NCBI RefSeq assembly: GCF_000834015.1
Contig: NZ_JXQI01000062.1
Span: 62,001 to 126,000, forward strand
DNA from: Prevotella pectinovora
GTDB taxonomy: Bacteria; Bacteroidota; Bacteroidia; Bacteroidales; Bacteroidaceae
DNA: 64,000 nucleotides
Direction: 5' to 3'
Numbering within the stretch: position 1 is the stretch's first letter; every line of letters starts with the position of its first letter. A model generated the notes under the pieces. The model made no database searches, was not told the DNA's origin, and worked only from the letters and a program-made list of their open reading frames with translations. Below, in pieces: positions 43,240 through 51,911 of this stretch. Position numbers and translations under genes: made by a program.

Positions 43240-44808
43240 ATGATAAAAGAGTTACATGTTAGAGTCGCTCCTCAGATTGCGGCTACAGAAAGTCTATTGA
43301 AGGATTATCTTGCTGAAGAACTGGCAATTGATACACGGACAATCACGTCAGTGCGAGTGCTCAGACGTAGTATTGATGCTAGGCAACGCAATATATTTGT
43401 GAATCTTAAAGTGAGGACATACATAAATGAACAACCGACAGACGAGGAGTACGTGCATACAGAATATTATGATGTGTCGGATGGCAACTGCGTCATTGTG
43501 GTAGGAGCCGGTCCGGGAGGTCTTTTTGCTGCCCTGAGGCTTGTGGAGAAAGGCTTTAGACCAATAGTCTTAGAGCGTGGCAAGAATGTGCGGGACAGAA
43601 AGAAAGACCTGTCGCTTATAACCAAGATGCAGAAAGTAGATCCAGAGAGCAATTATTGCTTTGGCGAGGGTGGAGCAGGGGCATATTCTGATGGAAAACT
43701 GTATACTCGAAGTAAGAAACGGGGCGACATAGAAAAAATACTCAATGTCTTCTGCCAGCACGGTGCATCTACATCAATTCTCTCAGACGCTCATCCGCAT
43801 ATAGGTACCGACAGGCTTCCGTCGGTCATAGAATCAATGCGCAATACTATAATCAGATGTGGTGGTGAAGTTCATTTCCAAACTAAGATGACTTCATTGT
43901 TAGTTGAAGGTGATGCGGTAATAGGCGTTGAATGCATAGACCTCCAGAATGGCATCCAGAAGGTTTTCCATGGACCGGTTATCCTTGCCACTGGCCATTC
44001 TGCCCGTGATGTGTATCGGTATCTTGGCTCGGCTGGCGTGGCGATAGAGGCAAAAGGCATTGCAGTCGGAGTTAGACTTGAACATCCTGCTGCGCTAATA
44101 GACCAGATTCAGTATCATAACAAGAAAGGACGTGGCAAGTATTTGCCTGCAGCAGAATATAGTTTTGTCACTCAGGTTGAGGGTAGGGGCGTTTATTCTT
44201 TCTGCATGTGTCCGGGTGGCTTCGTTATTCCTGCGGCTACTGACAAGGAGCAGATTGTTGTCAACGGCATGAGTCCCAGCAATAGAGGAACACAATGGTC
44301 TAACAGTGGTATGGTCGTAGAGGTTAGGCCGGAGGACATAGACGGAGAAGGGGATTTGAAAATGATGGCTTTTCAGGAAAAATTGGAACGTGATTGCTGG
44401 ATAAACGGCAATATGCGGCAGACTGCTCCTGCACAAAGAATGGGAGATTTCGTGAAGTCGAAGCTTAGCTATGATTTGCCAAAGGCATCTTATGCTCCGG
44501 GATTGATTTCCAGTCCGTTGCATTTTTGGTTGCCCCCAATGATAAGCCATAGATTGCAGCAGGGGTTCGTGAAATTTGGCGGTATGAGTCGCGGTTTCTT
44601 GACAAACGACGCTGTGCTTATGGCGGTAGAAACAAGGACTTCCTCACCAGTACGGATATTGCGAGACAAAGAGACTCTCCAGCATGTTACTTTACATGGG
44701 CTCTTCCCGTGTGGCGAGGGTGCTGGTTATGCAGGCGGAATAGTCTCTGCAGGAGTAGATGGAGAGCGATGTGCCGATGCAGCAGCTGAATATGTAGCCA
44801 GACTTTAA
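43240..44808 (+). CDS. FAD-dependent NAD(P)-type oxidoreductase
   Basis: A flavoprotein dehydrogenase of about 522 residues, common in Bacteroidetes, substrate unknown. It starts MIKELHVRVAPQIAATESLL with an alpha/beta N-terminal domain ending VLRRSIDARQRNIFVNLKV. The FAD-binding Rossmann motif VIVVGAGPGGLFAALRLVEKG follows (about 85-105), with the ERGKNVRDR acid end. Other motifs are CFGEGGAGAYSDGKL, VILATGHSARD and the C-terminal LHGLFPCGEGAGYAGGI where FAD is closed in. An in-frame ATG at 43195 would add 15 residues of weak similarity; the 43240 start matches relatives. Confidence 0.85.
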   Translation: MIKELHVRVAPQIAATESLLKDYLAEELAIDTRTITSVRVLRRSIDARQRNIFVNLKVRTYINEQPTDEEYVHTEYYDVSDGNCVIVVGAGPGGLFAALRLVEKGFRPIVLERGKNVRDRKKDLSLITKMQKVDPESNYCFGEGGAGAYSDGKLYTRSKKRGDIEKILNVFCQHGASTSILSDAHPHIGTDRLPSVIESMRNTIIRCGGEVHFQTKMTSLLVEGDAVIGVECIDLQNGIQKVFHGPVILATGHSARDVYRYLGSAGVAIEAKGIAVGVRLEHPAALIDQIQYHNKKGRGKYLPAAEYSFVTQVEGRGVYSFCMCPGGFVIPAATDKEQIVVNGMSPSNRGTQWSNSGMVVEVRPEDIDGEGDLKMMAFQEKLERDCWINGNMRQTAPAQRMGDFVKSKLSYDLPKASYAPGLISSPLHFWLPPMISHRLQQGFVKFGGMSRGFLTNDAVLMAVETRTSSPVRILRDKETLQHVTLHGLFPCGEGAGYAGGIVSAGVDGERCADAAAEYVARL

Positions 44809-44883
44809 CTGCCTTTCATTCAGAAAGAGAATAGGCGTTTTAGAAGGTTACGTCAGGACATATTGTCATTTTTTAGGTAAAGG

Positions 44884-44915
44884 TTTGTTTAATAGCCTAT
44901 TTTTTAGTACTTTTG
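44884..44915 (+). promoter_or_regulatory. Promoter of pheT
   Basis: TTTG at 44884-44887, 20 nt, then TACTTTTG at 44908-44915, both exact. The leader to the ATG at 44951 is about 32 nt. Confidence 0.8.
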
Positions 44916-44950
44916 TCCCGACTCAAACGAAATTGTAAAAATACATCATA

Positions 44951-47413
44951 ATGAATATATCTTACAAATGGTTGAAGGAGTATGTTGATTTCAACCTTAC
45001 TCCACAAGAAGTATGCGACGCTTTGACTTCTGAAGGTCTTGAAGTAGATTCTCTTGAGGAAGTACAAAGTATACAAGGTGGTCTCAAAGGCCTGTTTGTA
45101 GGCAAGGTCCTTACTTGTGAGGCCCATCCCAATTCGGATCATTTACATGTTACAACTGTTGACTTAGGACATGAAACCCCTTCTCAGATAGTGTGCGGAG
45201 CGCCTAATGTTGCTGCTGGTCAGAAGGTTATTGTGGCAGATTTGGGTTGTGTGCTTTATGATGGCGATAAGGAATTCGTTATCAAGAAGTCTAAACTACG
45301 CGGAGTGGAAAGCTATGGTATGATATGTGCCGAAGATGAAATAGGCGTAGGTACAAGCCATGATGGTATCATCGTTTTGCCGGATACTGCTAAAGAGGGT
45401 ACACCCGCTGCAGAATATTATAATCTGGAGAGTGACTGGTTGATAGAAATCGACATAACGGCCAATCGTGCGGATGCTCTTTCGCATTGGGGAGTGGCAC
45501 GTGATCTCTATGCGTGGTTGAAACGTAATGGCTATGAGACAAGTCTCCATCGTCCGGGCTGCGATGCATTTGAAGTTGACAATGAATGTCTTCCGATTGA
45601 TGTCGAAATTCAGTGTGCCGAGGCTTGTAAACGTTATGCTTGTGTTAGTCTGACAGGCTGTAAGGTTACCGAAAGTCCGGAATGGCTTCAGAAAAAACTC
45701 AACGTAATAGGCATTCGTCCGATAAACAACATAGTTGACATTACCAACTATGTGATGATGGCATATGGACAGCCACTGCATTGCTTTGATGCAGATATGG
45801 TGAAGAATCACAAGATAGTAGTTAAGACTATGCCAGAGGGAACGCCTTTCGTTACTCTTGATGGAGTGGAACATAAGCTCAGTGAGCGCGACCTTGCCAT
45901 ATGCAATGCTGAAGAACCGATGTGTATAGCTGGCGTTTTTGGTGGCAAGGGTAGTGGCACTTACGATACTACGGTGAATGTAGTGCTTGAGAGCGCATAT
46001 TTCCATCCGACCTGGATACGTAAAAGTGCTCGTCGTCATGGATTGAGTACTGATGCATCTTTCCGTTTTGAGCGTGGTATAGATCCAAACGGAGTGATTT
46101 ATGCTCTGAAGCAGGCAGCTCTGTTGTGTAAGGAACTTGCTGGTGCAAAGGTGTCTATGCAGATAAAGGATGTATATCCTGAACCGATACCCGATCCTGT
46201 GGTTGAATTAAAGTATGAATACGTTAATTCTCTTGTTGGTAAAGTCATTGGGGAAGACATGATAAAGAGCATTGTCGAATCTCTTGAGATGAAGGTGCTG
46301 GATGAGAATGCCGAAGGTCTGAAACTTCAGATACCAGCTTATCGTGTTGACGTGCAGCGTCCATGCGACGTGGTTGAGGATATCTTGAGGATTTATGGCT
46401 ATAACAACGTAGAGATACCAACACAGCTGAAAAGCTCCTTGGTGATAAAAGGTGAGGAAGACTTGAAACATAAAGCTGAAAATCTTATAGGAGAGCAGCT
46501 GGTAGGATGTGGATTCAATGAGATATTGAACAACTCTCTTACAAAGGGTGACTACTACAAAGCTCTCAACCACTATCATGCAGATCATCTTGTTCGCATT
46601 ATGAATCCGTTGAGTTCCGATCTTAATGTGATGCGTGAGACATTGTTGTTTGGCGGATTGGAGAGTCTTGAATATAATATAAAACGCAAGAATCCTAATC
46701 TTCGTTTCTTCGAGTTTGGCAATGTCTATGATTACAGTGCAGAAAAGCATACAGTGGATAATCCACAGGCTGCTTACAAGGAGGAATATCATCTTGGCCT
46801 TTGGCTTACCGGTAAGAGGGTGAGTGGCAGTTGGGCTCATCCCGAAGAAGACACATCGTTCTATGAACTGAAAGCATATGTCGAGAATATCCTTCGTAGA
46901 GTAGGGTTGTCGTTTGCTGCTGTCGTGTTCAAGAAAAGCGACAATGATATTTTCTCGTCAGCAATCGCTATAGAGAACAGAGGAGGAAAACTCATTGCCG
47001 AAATGGGTGTTATAGCAAAGAAACACCTCAAAGAGTTTGATATTGAGTTGCCGGTATATTATGCAGAGATTAACTGGACTCTCCTTATGAAGGCAGTACG
47101 AAAGAATACTGTAAACTTCCATGAGATAAGCAAGTTCCCACCTGTAAGCCGTGACTTGGCGTTATTGGTAGACTCTAATGTAGAATTCGTTGAGATAGAA
47201 AAGATTGCCTACCAGTCTGAAAAGAAGTTGCTTAAAAAAGTAGAACTCTTCGATGTATATGAGGGAAAGAATCTTCCTGCTGGCAAGAAGAGTTACGCCG
47301 TTAACTTTATCCTTCAGGATGAGGAGAAGACACTTACGGAGAAGCATATCGAGGCAGTGATGACCAAATTGATTGCTAATCTGAAAAAGCAATTGAACGC
47401 TGAGCTGAGATGA
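44951..47413 (+). CDS. pheT: Phenylalanine-tRNA ligase beta subunit
   Basis: Beta chain of the alpha2-beta2 enzyme that charges tRNA-Phe. The 820-residue length is normal. It starts MNISYKWLKEYVDFNLTPQE, followed by a tRNA-binding EMAP-like domain (about 40-155; CEAHPNSDHLHVTTVDLG). The B3/B4 editing domain follows (about 215-390; INNIVDITNYVMMAYGQPLH and STDASFRFERGIDP), then B5, the catalytic-like core (VMRETLLFGGLESLEYN) and a C-terminal anticodon-binding FDX-ACB domain (about 725-820; ISKFPPVSRDLALLVD). pheS is not adjacent. The YebC-family gene follows after 68 bases. Confidence 0.96.
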   Translation: MNISYKWLKEYVDFNLTPQEVCDALTSEGLEVDSLEEVQSIQGGLKGLFVGKVLTCEAHPNSDHLHVTTVDLGHETPSQIVCGAPNVAAGQKVIVADLGCVLYDGDKEFVIKKSKLRGVESYGMICAEDEIGVGTSHDGIIVLPDTAKEGTPAAEYYNLESDWLIEIDITANRADALSHWGVARDLYAWLKRNGYETSLHRPGCDAFEVDNECLPIDVEIQCAEACKRYACVSLTGCKVTESPEWLQKKLNVIGIRPINNIVDITNYVMMAYGQPLHCFDADMVKNHKIVVKTMPEGTPFVTLDGVEHKLSERDLAICNAEEPMCIAGVFGGKGSGTYDTTVNVVLESAYFHPTWIRKSARRHGLSTDASFRFERGIDPNGVIYALKQAALLCKELAGAKVSMQIKDVYPEPIPDPVVELKYEYVNSLVGKVIGEDMIKSIVESLEMKVLDENAEGLKLQIPAYRVDVQRPCDVVEDILRIYGYNNVEIPTQLKSSLVIKGEEDLKHKAENLIGEQLVGCGFNEILNNSLTKGDYYKALNHYHADHLVRIMNPLSSDLNVMRETLLFGGLESLEYNIKRKNPNLRFFEFGNVYDYSAEKHTVDNPQAAYKEEYHLGLWLTGKRVSGSWAHPEEDTSFYELKAYVENILRRVGLSFAAVVFKKSDNDIFSSAIAIENRGGKLIAEMGVIAKKHLKEFDIELPVYYAEINWTLLMKAVRKNTVNFHEISKFPPVSRDLALLVDSNVEFVEIEKIAYQSEKKLLKKVELFDVYEGKNLPAGKKSYAVNFILQDEEKTLTEKHIEAVMTKLIANLKKQLNAELR

Positions 47414-47481
47414 TGGTTTTTAATCACTGATGGTTTTTCAAAAAGATAACAATTTAAAAACATTATAAAACAATTACTCCA

Positions 47482-48213
47482 ATGGGAAGAGCATTTGAAT
47501 ATCGCAAAGCGACTAAGATGAAGAGATGGGGACATATGGCCCGTACGTTTACAAAGATTGGCAAACAGATTGCCATTGCAGTCAAGGCTGGTGGTCCTGA
47601 TCCTGAAAACAATCCTCACCTGAGAGCTATCATTCAGACTGCCAAGCGTGAGAACATGCCTAATGCTAACGTTGAGCGTGCGATAAAAAACGCAATGGGC
47701 AAAGACCAGAAGGATTTCAAGGAAGTAACCTACGAGGGATACGGACCTCATGGAGTGGCTATCTTCGTGGATGCCGCGACAGACAACACAACCCGTACTG
47801 TAGCCAACGTGCGTGCCGTATTCAACAAGTATGGTGGCAACTTGGGAACACAAGGTTCCTTGTCTTTCCTTTTTGATCAGAAGTGCGTGTTTACATTCAA
47901 GAAGCAGGCGGATCTTGATATGGACGAACTCATCCTTGAATTCATTGACTATGGTGTTGAAGAGGAATATGATTTCGATGAAGAGACCAACGAGGTTACT
48001 ATATATGGTGACCCTAAGAGCTTTAGCGATCTGCAGAAGCATCTTGAAGCCAATGGTATCGAGATTACTGGTGCTGAGTTCACTCGTATTCCAACGGATC
48101 TAAAGGATGTTACTCCTGAACAACGTGAGGTAATCGACAAAATGGTTGATATCCTTGAGGATGATGACGACGTTCAGAACGTTTATACTAACATGAAACC
48201 GGCTGAGGAATAA
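47482..48213 (+). CDS. YebC/PmpR-family protein
   Basis: Family members act as transcription regulators or as ribosome-associated factors that ease stalling. The 243-residue product begins MGRAFEYRKATKMKRWGHMA, then TFTKIGKQIAIAVKAGG and NPHLRAIIQTAKRENMPNAN (about 45-64), followed by EVTYEGYGPHGVAIFVDAAT (about 83-102) and GTQGSLSFLFDQKCVF. All three domains are present and the length is usual. It is closely downstream of pheT, so joint transcription is likely; a strong hairpin follows. Confidence 0.93.
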   Translation: MGRAFEYRKATKMKRWGHMARTFTKIGKQIAIAVKAGGPDPENNPHLRAIIQTAKRENMPNANVERAIKNAMGKDQKDFKEVTYEGYGPHGVAIFVDAATDNTTRTVANVRAVFNKYGGNLGTQGSLSFLFDQKCVFTFKKQADLDMDELILEFIDYGVEEEYDFDEETNEVTIYGDPKSFSDLQKHLEANGIEITGAEFTRIPTDLKDVTPEQREVIDKMVDILEDDDDVQNVYTNMKPAEE

Positions 48214-48270
48214 TACTATACATTTATTCTAAGGTACTTTTGGTTAATATAGAATGAATGTCATATACTA

Positions 48271-48316
48271 TTTAGGGCAGTTTCTGAAATTTTTTTATTA
48301 TCGAAACTGCCCTAAA
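48271..48316 (+). terminator. Terminator-like hairpin after the YebC gene
   Basis: TTTAGGGCAGTTTC (48271-48284) is perfectly complementary to GAAACTGCCCTAAA (48303-48316). The 14-bp stem has a loop containing seven T. Confidence 0.75.
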
Positions 48317-48610
48317 ATGTTATTATACATTTAATGTAGAAATTGAATGCGTATATCTAATTGTTGGGTTTGTTAACCCAAATCGGTCATTAGTGCTTGC
48401 TTGGATTTTGATTTTTTAGAAGAGTGGATTTTGTTTGGCTTTTAATGAGTAATACGAGCTGTTGCGAATTAAAAACAGACAAAAGGCATCTTATAAAAAC
48501 AAATGACAGCAAGAAGTCATTAAATAATTCAATAAACGGCCTAATGACCGTTTGGGGGTAAATACCATGGATTTTTATACGACAAAATGAATTGTTTCTT
48601 CAATTAATTA
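48317..48610. other. Gap before the nucleotidyltransferase gene
   Basis: About 290 bases, AT-rich, no gene. It holds two small palindromes: TGGGTTTGTTAACCCA near 48365, and AAACGG (48534-48539) with CCGTTT (48548-48553). No promoter matching the -33/-7 pattern was convincing. Confidence 0.4.
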
Positions 48611-49705
48611 ATGGAAAGTTCAGAGAAATATTTCTTCGAGTTGATACAGATGGGGCTCTTTCATAGGTTCGTCTTATCAGGAACACCTAATGCGGATGAG
48701 TGGGCGAAAGTTTACGATATTGCCAATAATCAGACTTTGTTAGGAGTTTTGTTTCCTGTCATTGAGAGATTACCTCAAGAGCAACGTCCTCCACGTGATA
48801 TTTTGTTTTCATGGTATGCATCATCCTGTAAAATTCGTGAAATGAACAAGCAGCTCAACACACAGGTAGTTTCTCTCTATAGGGGGCTTTCTTTGAAGGG
48901 CGTGAAAAGTTCTGTGCTAAAAGGACAGGGTGTGGCATTGTATTATCCAGATCCAATGTTGCGCAATCCTGGAGATATTGATATATGGCTGACTGGGGGA
49001 AGAAAGCGTATTGTATCCCTTTTGAAGAAATTGGATGTGGATATTGGTGAAATAGTGTATCACCACGTGGATGCATTTTTTTTTACTGATACAGACGTAG
49101 AGGTTCACTTTCGTCCTACATGGCTCTGGAATCCGATTCATAATATCCGATTGCAGAATTGGTTTGATAAGGTTGCACCATATCAGATGGCAAATAGTGT
49201 GATGATTTCAGAAGGAGGGGAGAGGATTGCTTGCCCGACGAGAGATTTCAATGCCGTCTTTCTTCTAATACATATTTACAGACATTTCTTTGACGAGGGG
49301 ATAGGTCTTCGGCAGTTGATGGATTATTATTACTGTATTATAAGAGATGGTGACAATCGATATGTTGTCAATCTTCTGAAGCGGTTTGGGCTTTTGCGTT
49401 TTGCTTCAGCGTTGATGTTTGTCCTTCATGTCGTGTTCGGATTGCCTGAGGAAAAGTTTTTGGTCAACCCAAATGCTGAATATGGTGAACTACTTTTGAA
49501 CGAGATTATGCAAGCGGGTAATTTCGGACATTTTGATGTCCGTATGTCACGAGATTGTGAAGTTGGCAGTATTGCCAACCTGAAGCGAAAACATAGTCGA
49601 AATGTTCAAATTCGACGATTGTCGCCAGATGAAGTATTTTGGGAAGTGCCTTTCAAAATATGGCATTATCTTTGGCGTCTCGTCGTTAACAGAAAAAGAC
49701 CATAG
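48611..49705 (+). CDS. Nucleotidyltransferase family protein (NTP_transf_5-like)
   Basis: A 364-residue protein of a nucleotidyltransferase-fold family often found near capsule or peptide-modification genes; the substrate is unknown. An N-terminal helical region (about 1-85) precedes the core SSVLKGQGVALYYPDPMLRN then PGDIDIWL (about 98-125). Asp residues in DID would bind metal. EVHFRPTWLWNP (about 160-171) carries the third acidic position. The C-terminal RDFNAVFLLIHIYRHFFDEG and LRQLMDYYYCI are typical. It stands alone, with no operon partner visible. Confidence 0.8.
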   Translation: MESSEKYFFELIQMGLFHRFVLSGTPNADEWAKVYDIANNQTLLGVLFPVIERLPQEQRPPRDILFSWYASSCKIREMNKQLNTQVVSLYRGLSLKGVKSSVLKGQGVALYYPDPMLRNPGDIDIWLTGGRKRIVSLLKKLDVDIGEIVYHHVDAFFFTDTDVEVHFRPTWLWNPIHNIRLQNWFDKVAPYQMANSVMISEGGERIACPTRDFNAVFLLIHIYRHFFDEGIGLRQLMDYYYCIIRDGDNRYVVNLLKRFGLLRFASALMFVLHVVFGLPEEKFLVNPNAEYGELLLNEIMQAGNFGHFDVRMSRDCEVGSIANLKRKHSRNVQIRRLSPDEVFWEVPFKIWHYLWRLVVNRKRP

Positions 49706-49859
49706 ATATACTGCTGGGTTCATTGGCGAGTTTTTTCCAGACTTCGTTGCTCAAAAAAACATTTTGACTTGGTTCGGACGGTAAGAGCCGTCCATCAAGG
49801 AACGGATGAGCATGTGCTTATTGGTCAAGAGCCATGGGAGCAGCAGCTTACAATAAAAC

Positions 49860-49928
49860 AAAAAAATTGATTGTCTCACGACAACCAATCTTTTATTAAC
49901 CTTAATAATCTAATACCATGAAAAACAC
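49860..49928 (-). ncRNA. Candidate small RNA, promoter to intrinsic terminator
   Basis: On the minus strand a promoter (complement of 49933-49964) would start a transcript near 49928. About 40 nt later comes a 10-bp stem, ATTGGTTGTC with GACAATCAAT (one A-C mismatch), loop GTGA, closely followed by seven U (complement of 49860-49866). The predicted RNA is about 68 nt and contains no useful reading frame. Small RNAs bounded in this way are known in Bacteroidales (for example the Bacteroidales-1 class); I cannot assign this one. On the plus strand the same hairpin followed by CTTTT could end the nucleotidyltransferase transcript, which is the main alternative. Confidence 0.45.
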
Positions 49929-49932
49929 GTTG

Positions 49933-49964
49933 CAAATATAGTTGATTATATAGTGAAATGCAAC
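49933..49964 (-). promoter_or_regulatory. Minus-strand promoter of the candidate small RNA
   Basis: GTTG (complement of 49961-49964), 20 nt, then TATATTTG (complement of 49933-49940). The -7 element is exact; the -33 has one mismatch. It points away from the neighbouring protein gene, whose 3' end is at 49996, so it has no protein-coding target close by. Confidence 0.55.
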
Positions 49965-49995
49965 AGTTTCAATAAAAAGATTGTCTGAATAAACA

Positions 49996-50634
49996 TTATT
50001 TAAAACAACGTCCATCCCATTTAAGACATCTTTGCATTTTAAAGTCTGGTAAATCCACATCTGTGGAAATTTTAAGTGGAACGTATGTGTTAAATGTCAA
50101 TTCGCCATTTTCTTTATCCGAAAGAGAAACGACAATCATTATCGGGTCTAATACTGCAGGTTCTTTCTTCCCGGTTTCTTTTTTCAGGGAATCAATTACT
50201 TGACTGTAAAAATCATCTCTTGCAGATATTACTACGTTTTTCTCTGTATCAACTGGGGTCCAGTCAATGGTGTAAAAGTCCACATCGCTTTCAGCTGCGG
50301 GATTGCCGTAATACCTGTTCATGCATATCAGATCTGTGCCGGTGTCTTTTTTCAGAAGCAGTAACTGTACACCTGATTTCTCTGATAGTCTGACATCAAT
50401 GAATTTGTCATTAAGAGATACCAATTTAAGTTCGCCCCCTAAAAGGTTCTTGATTCCTTCTTTATTTTCATCAACATTGTCATTGTCAACAATGTCGCTT
50501 CGGATACTGCTGTTCATTATTGGCAAAATAGAATCCGGCATTTCTTTCCAAACGTCCTTCATCGTTTTCTGTGCATAAATCCCTTGTCCTGAGAGTATTA
50601 TTAATGATGTTGCTATAATCTTTAGAATGTTCAT
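49996..50634 (-). CDS. DUF3256 family secreted protein
   Basis: A 212-residue Bacteroidetes protein of unknown function. It has a cleavable signal, MNILKIIATSLIILSGQGIYAQ, then KDVWKEMPDSILPIMNSSIR (about 26-45). The core LKLVSLNDKFIDVRLSEKSG follows, with YYGNPAAESDVDFYTIDW and the end LKWDGRCFK. These match the DUF3256 pattern. It is a single gene; no lipobox Cys is seen, so the product is probably periplasmic. Confidence 0.85.
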   Translation of the reverse strand: MNILKIIATSLIILSGQGIYAQKTMKDVWKEMPDSILPIMNSSIRSDIVDNDNVDENKEGIKNLLGGELKLVSLNDKFIDVRLSEKSGVQLLLLKKDTGTDLICMNRYYGNPAAESDVDFYTIDWTPVDTEKNVVISARDDFYSQVIDSLKKETGKKEPAVLDPIMIVVSLSDKENGELTFNTYVPLKISTDVDLPDFKMQRCLKWDGRCFK

Positions 50635-50669
50635 CTGCTAGAATTTAATTATGTTTATTTGTTTGAATA

Positions 50670-50677
50670 CAAAATTA
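50670..50677 (-). promoter_or_regulatory. -7 element of the DUF3256 gene
   Basis: The complement reads TAATTTTG, an exact TAnnTTTG, 36 bases before the start at 50634. The -33 region is an A/T run without TTTG. Confidence 0.4.
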
Positions 50678-51196
50678 TAAAAAAAAACATTTATCTGGAA
50701 ATTATATTGGCAATTATCCCCAATAATTATCGTTAAAATCATGATCGAGATTTAACGTGTAGTGTTTTATGCCCATGCCGGCTGTTTATTCCAAATCGAA
50801 GATGGATTGATGTCAGGGCATATTCCGACCTTAGCGAGGAACAGACAATAATCTGGTGTCGACAAGAGCTGATTATGTTGTCGGGGAGAAATAAATATAT
50901 AGTAAACACGATAAAAATCTATTTTTATCATATCGTTTAATTTAGTGTCATTAAAAAATAGTATATTTGCATTAATTTTCATGTCAACAAGGCGTTTTCC
51001 GCTGATATTTATACATCGAGGCGCTAAAAACATAATTAATTATTGTCAATAGAGACCTTTGAGAATATGTATTCCATATAGTTTCCTGAAAGTCCTTTGT
51101 ATATTTGACATCTTTAATGTATGTGTTGTTTGATATGTTGATCATTCAAGATAAACAGGGAAATTGAAGTTAAAAAAATAATTAGAACAATATATA
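50678..51196. other. Long gap upstream of ftsE with two rightward -7 elements
   Basis: About 520 bases. It contains an AT palindrome (GATAAAAAT at 50910-50918 with 50921-50929) and two exact rightward -7 elements, TATATTTG at 50962-50969 and at 51100-51107. The first precedes a 23-codon frame (50981-51052); the second is 90 bases before ftsE. The 50678-50900 part shows nothing recognisable. Confidence 0.45.
50981..51052 (+). CDS. Possible 23-residue peptide upstream of ftsE
   Basis: An ATG lies 11 bases after an exact -7 element (50962-50969) and opens MSTRRFPLIFIHRGAK then NIINYCQ before TAG. The peptide is basic with a short hydrophobic centre. There is no supporting homology I can recall. 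It may be a leader peptide or chance. Confidence 0.2.
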   Translation: MSTRRFPLIFIHRGAKNIINYCQ

Positions 51197-51880
51197 ATGT
51201 TAGTTGATTTCAAGAATGTGAATATTTGCCAAGAATCCAAATGCGTTTTGGAGAATGTCAACTTCCATGTTGACGAAGGTGAATTCATATATATAATAGG
51301 TAAGGTAGGAGCAGGAAAGAGCAGTCTGCTCAAGACTATGTATTGTGAACTTGACATTGAAAGCGCAGATTGTGCCAATGTTCTTGACCACAATCTTTTG
51401 ACAATAAAGCGCAGGCAGATACCGCAGCTGAGGAAAGGGATAGGAATCATTTTCCAGGATTTCCAGCTTCTTCACGACAGGACCGTTTATGATAATCTCA
51501 GATTCGTTTTGCGCGCCACAGGTTGGCGTGACAAGGCTTCTGTAGATGACCGGATAAACGAAGTGCTTGATGCAGTGGGGATGAGTGACGCTATAAACAA
51601 GATGCCTCACCAACTGTCTGGCGGTGAGCAGCAGCGAATAGCTATATCACGGGCTTTGCTCAATACTCCAAAGATAATCATAGCTGATGAGCCTACAGGA
51701 AATCTTGATGTGGAGACGGCCTCTAATATCGTGTCCCTGTTGAAATCCATAAGCCAGAAAGGCACAGCAGTCATTATGTCAACCCACAACATCCCGATGA
51801 TTGACAAATATCCCGGAATCGTATACAGTTGCCAGAACGGCACATTAGAGGAACAAGATATTGACAAGATGTCGATGTAG
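51197..51880 (+). CDS. ftsE: FtsE-like ABC transporter ATP-binding protein
   Basis: ATPase of the FtsEX complex, which controls peptidoglycan hydrolases during division. The 227-residue length and the order of motifs fit FtsE: Walker A GKVGAGKSS (about 35-43), Q-loop IGIIFQDFQLLHDRTVYDN (about 77-95), signature QLSGGEQQRIAISRAL (about 139-154), Walker B IIIADEPTGNLD (about 160-171) and the H-loop STHN (about 196-199). The C-terminal tail after SCQNGTLEE is short. ftsX is not adjacent, which is usual in this group. lysC follows after 31 bases, so cell-wall precursor supply and division may be co-transcribed. Confidence 0.85.
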   Translation: MLVDFKNVNICQESKCVLENVNFHVDEGEFIYIIGKVGAGKSSLLKTMYCELDIESADCANVLDHNLLTIKRRQIPQLRKGIGIIFQDFQLLHDRTVYDNLRFVLRATGWRDKASVDDRINEVLDAVGMSDAINKMPHQLSGGEQQRIAISRALLNTPKIIIADEPTGNLDVETASNIVSLLKSISQKGTAVIMSTHNIPMIDKYPGIVYSCQNGTLEEQDIDKMSM

Positions 51881-51911
51881 GAAATACACGCGAACACTAA
51901 AAGATATAATT

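Noticed and set aside
48365..48553. Small palindromes before the nucleotidyltransferase as an attachment site
   Set aside because: No integrase, tRNA gene or direct repeats flank them.
50767..51033. 88-codon minus-strand frame upstream of ftsE
   Set aside because: Overlaps two plus-strand promoter elements and shows no protein-like features.
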